From contig URIR01000057.1 of assembly GCA_900547955.1 (NCBI GenBank), positions 1 to 6,691 on the forward strand: a stretch of 6,691 bases of DNA. The letters run 5' to 3'. Source of the stretch: an uncultured Eubacteriales bacterium. Its GTDB lineage: Bacteria; Bacillota; Clostridia; Christensenellales; QALW01. Every line of letters begins with the position of its first letter. Positions within the stretch are counted from its first letter, which is position 1. The notes below the pieces were generated by a model that was not told where the DNA came from, made no database searches, and saw nothing but the letters and a program-made list of their open reading frames with translations. Position numbers and translations under genes: made by a program. This document shows positions 5,161-6,691 of this stretch, piece by piece.

Positions 5161-6570
5161 ATGAAAAAAGGGCAGACGGTAGAAGGAATTGTTAAGAAGG
5201 TTAAATTTCCTAACGAAGGGCTGGTGGAGATTCCCGGCGAGGAGAGGCCTCTTGTGTTAAAAAATGCTGTTGTCGGCCAAAAGGTGCGCGTTAGCGTGCA
5301 GAAGCTGCGCAGGGGCAAAATTCAGGGGCGGCTTTTGGAGGTATTGGAAAAGGCGCCGTGCGAAATAGAAGCGCAATGTCCGCATTTTGGTCTCTGCGGA
5401 GGCTGTACATACCAAAATCTTCCGTATATTAAGCAGCTGGAGATAAAGGAAACCCAGGTTAAGGAGATATTGGACGAAGCGGTCTCGGATGATTATATCT
5501 GGGAAGGAATAAGCTCCAGCCCGCGGATGAACGGATACCGCAACAAGATGGAATTTACCTTCGGCGACGAATATAAGGACGGGCCGCTGGCTCTGGGCCT
5601 GCATAAGCGGGACAGCTTTTATGATATTATAAATGTTTCAGGCTGCCGCATAATAGACGAAGATTTCAGAAAAATTCTGGAATGCACGCGCAGGGCGGCG
5701 GTGCAAAGCGGTTTGGATTACTATCACCGTAATACGCATAAGGGCTTTTTCAGGCATCTCTTAGTGCGCAAGGCGGCTGCTACAGGCGAGATACTGGTGG
5801 ACATAATTACTGCTTCGGGCCGGGAGCAGGATAATTATACCGAGGCTCATGTCTCTGAACAAATGCTGCGGTCCTGGCTGGCAATGCTGCTTGAGCTTAA
5901 GCTGGAGGGCAGAATAACCGGGGTGCTTCATACCCTTAACGATTCGGCTGCCGACGCTGTAAAGGACGGGGGCACGGCGGTTTTATACGGGCAGGCGTAT
6001 TTTTACGAGGAATTGCTTGGACTGAAATTTAAGATTACTCCATTTTCCTTTTTTCAGACCAATTCTCTGGGCGCGGAGATTTTATATGAAAAGGCCAGGG
6101 AATATATAGGGGATACCAGGGATAAAACGGTATTTGATTTATACAGCGGAACGGGAACTATTGCTCAGATTGCCGCGCCGGTTGCCCGCAGGGTGACGGG
6201 AGTGGAGATTGTATCCGAGGCGGTGGAAGCGGCAAAGGAAAATGCCTGGATAAACGGGCTGGATAATTGCTTCTTTATAAATGGAGACGTTTTGAAGGTT
6301 ATAGACCATTTAAAGGATAAGCCGGATGTAATTGTTTTGGACCCGCCCAGGGAGGGCGTGCATGCTAAGGCATTGGAAAAAATAATTGCCTGCGGCGCTG
6401 AAACAGCCGTATATATTTCCTGCAAGCCCACCAGCCTGGCCAGGGATATCAAGGCGTTTTTAGAACAGGGCTATATTTTGGAGCGGGCGGCGTGCGTTGA
6501 TTTGTTTCCGGCGACTTATCATGTAGAGACGGTCGTTAAGCTGGTTAGAAAAATCCCCGGCGCAATGTAA
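5161..6570 (+). CDS. rlmD: 23S rRNA (uracil-C5)-methyltransferase, RlmD/RlmCD (RumA) family
   Basis: SAM-dependent enzyme that makes 5-methyluridine in 23S rRNA. In Gram-positive bacteria one such enzyme (RlmCD) can serve both the U747 and U1939 sites, so RlmCD is equally likely; exact specificity cannot be read here. The 469-residue protein has an N-terminal TRAM RNA-binding domain (about 1-62). The Fe-S cluster motif CPHFGLCGGC gives ligands C73, C79 and C82, and the fourth is likely C162 in the segment SGCRII. The Rossmann methyltransferase domain carries Q299 (FFQTN), SAM motif I DLYSGTGT (326-333), the DPPR motif (394-397), the catalytic nucleophile C421 in ISCKPTSLARD, and the likely general base E456 in HVETVV. 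All key residues are present. The ATG follows AAGGAG (5150-5155) with good spacing. Unrelated paralogues are common in Clostridia, so the gene symbol is given at family level. Confidence 0.93.
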   Translation: MKKGQTVEGIVKKVKFPNEGLVEIPGEERPLVLKNAVVGQKVRVSVQKLRRGKIQGRLLEVLEKAPCEIEAQCPHFGLCGGCTYQNLPYIKQLEIKETQVKEILDEAVSDDYIWEGISSSPRMNGYRNKMEFTFGDEYKDGPLALGLHKRDSFYDIINVSGCRIIDEDFRKILECTRRAAVQSGLDYYHRNTHKGFFRHLLVRKAAATGEILVDIITASGREQDNYTEAHVSEQMLRSWLAMLLELKLEGRITGVLHTLNDSAADAVKDGGTAVLYGQAYFYEELLGLKFKITPFSFFQTNSLGAEILYEKAREYIGDTRDKTVFDLYSGTGTIAQIAAPVARRVTGVEIVSEAVEAAKENAWINGLDNCFFINGDVLKVIDHLKDKPDVIVLDPPREGVHAKALEKIIACGAETAVYISCKPTSLARDIKAFLEQGYILERAACVDLFPATYHVETVVKLVRKIPGAM

Positions 6571-6691
6571 AGCGTGTGCGGTTCCTTCTAAACTGAGTGC
6601 AACAGAAGACGGTTTATTATATAAAAAGAATACCCTCTAAATTGACAAGGGGATACACGCCTCCAGCGGTCTGATTTCGGCATTTTCTGCG
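6571..6691. other. Right edge, no recognisable gene
   Basis: Two weak stems lie after the methyltransferase: CTTCT/AGAAG (6585-6589 with 6604-6608, 14-nt loop) and CCCT/AGGG (6633-6636 with 6648-6651). Neither has a following T-run. The two share a loosely similar stretch (TTCTAAACTGAG and CTCTAAATTGAC). A perfect TTGACA (6642-6647) has no matching -10 in range. Short minus-strand frames run in from the edge (up to 34 codons), but none is recognisable. Confidence 0.3.

Overview
The window looks like chromosomal DNA from an uncultured anaerobic member of the Firmicutes, most likely class Clostridia. The pointers are strong GGAGG-type ribosome binding sites, TATAAT/TGnTATAAT promoters, two lipoproteins with short Cys-ended signal peptides, a solitary ECF transporter S component, a DUF5050-type repeat protein, and an RlmD/RlmCD-type 23S rRNA methyltransferase. 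Isoleucine is very often encoded by ATA and arginine by AGG. No phage, CRISPR, toxin or defence genes are visible. Species cannot be assigned from the sequence alone.

Layout. (1) 1-250, minus strand: the first 83 codons of a lipoprotein cut by the window edge, with its own extended -10 promoter at 283-310. (2) About 311-854: a gene-free stretch of some 540 bp. It holds a three-copy 42-bp tandem repeat (386-511), a possibly decayed plus-strand reading frame, the probable asnS promoter (TGTTATAAT), and a GC-rich structured leader. (3) 855-2249: asnS, asparaginyl-tRNA synthetase. (4) 2362-2481: a possible 39-codon small ORF that ends on the ribosome binding site of the next gene. (5) 2487-2981: a membrane ECF S component, probably a vitamin or precursor binder. 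(6) 3120-4949: a 609-residue lipoprotein with a degenerate M23-like domain followed by seven DUF5050-like repeats, probably a beta-propeller. (7) 4950-5081: a near-perfect long inverted repeat whose centre folds into three further hairpins, flanked by TAA direct repeats; it looks like a miniature mobile element that landed exactly at the lipoprotein stop codon. (8) 5161-6570: an RlmD/RlmCD-type Fe-S, TRAM-domain rRNA uracil-C5 methyltransferase. (9) 6571-6691: no recognisable gene.

Functionally, asnS and the methyltransferase belong to core translation, the S component to micronutrient uptake, and the two lipoproteins to the cell surface. The plus-strand genes are separated by gaps of about 140 to 240 bp, many with hairpins, so they need not form one operon. 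Nothing here amounts to a clear new multi-gene system. The best candidates for undescribed biology are the cloverleaf-like inverted repeat, the 42-bp repeat array, the pseudo-M23 plus propeller lipoprotein, and the small ORF coupled to the S component.
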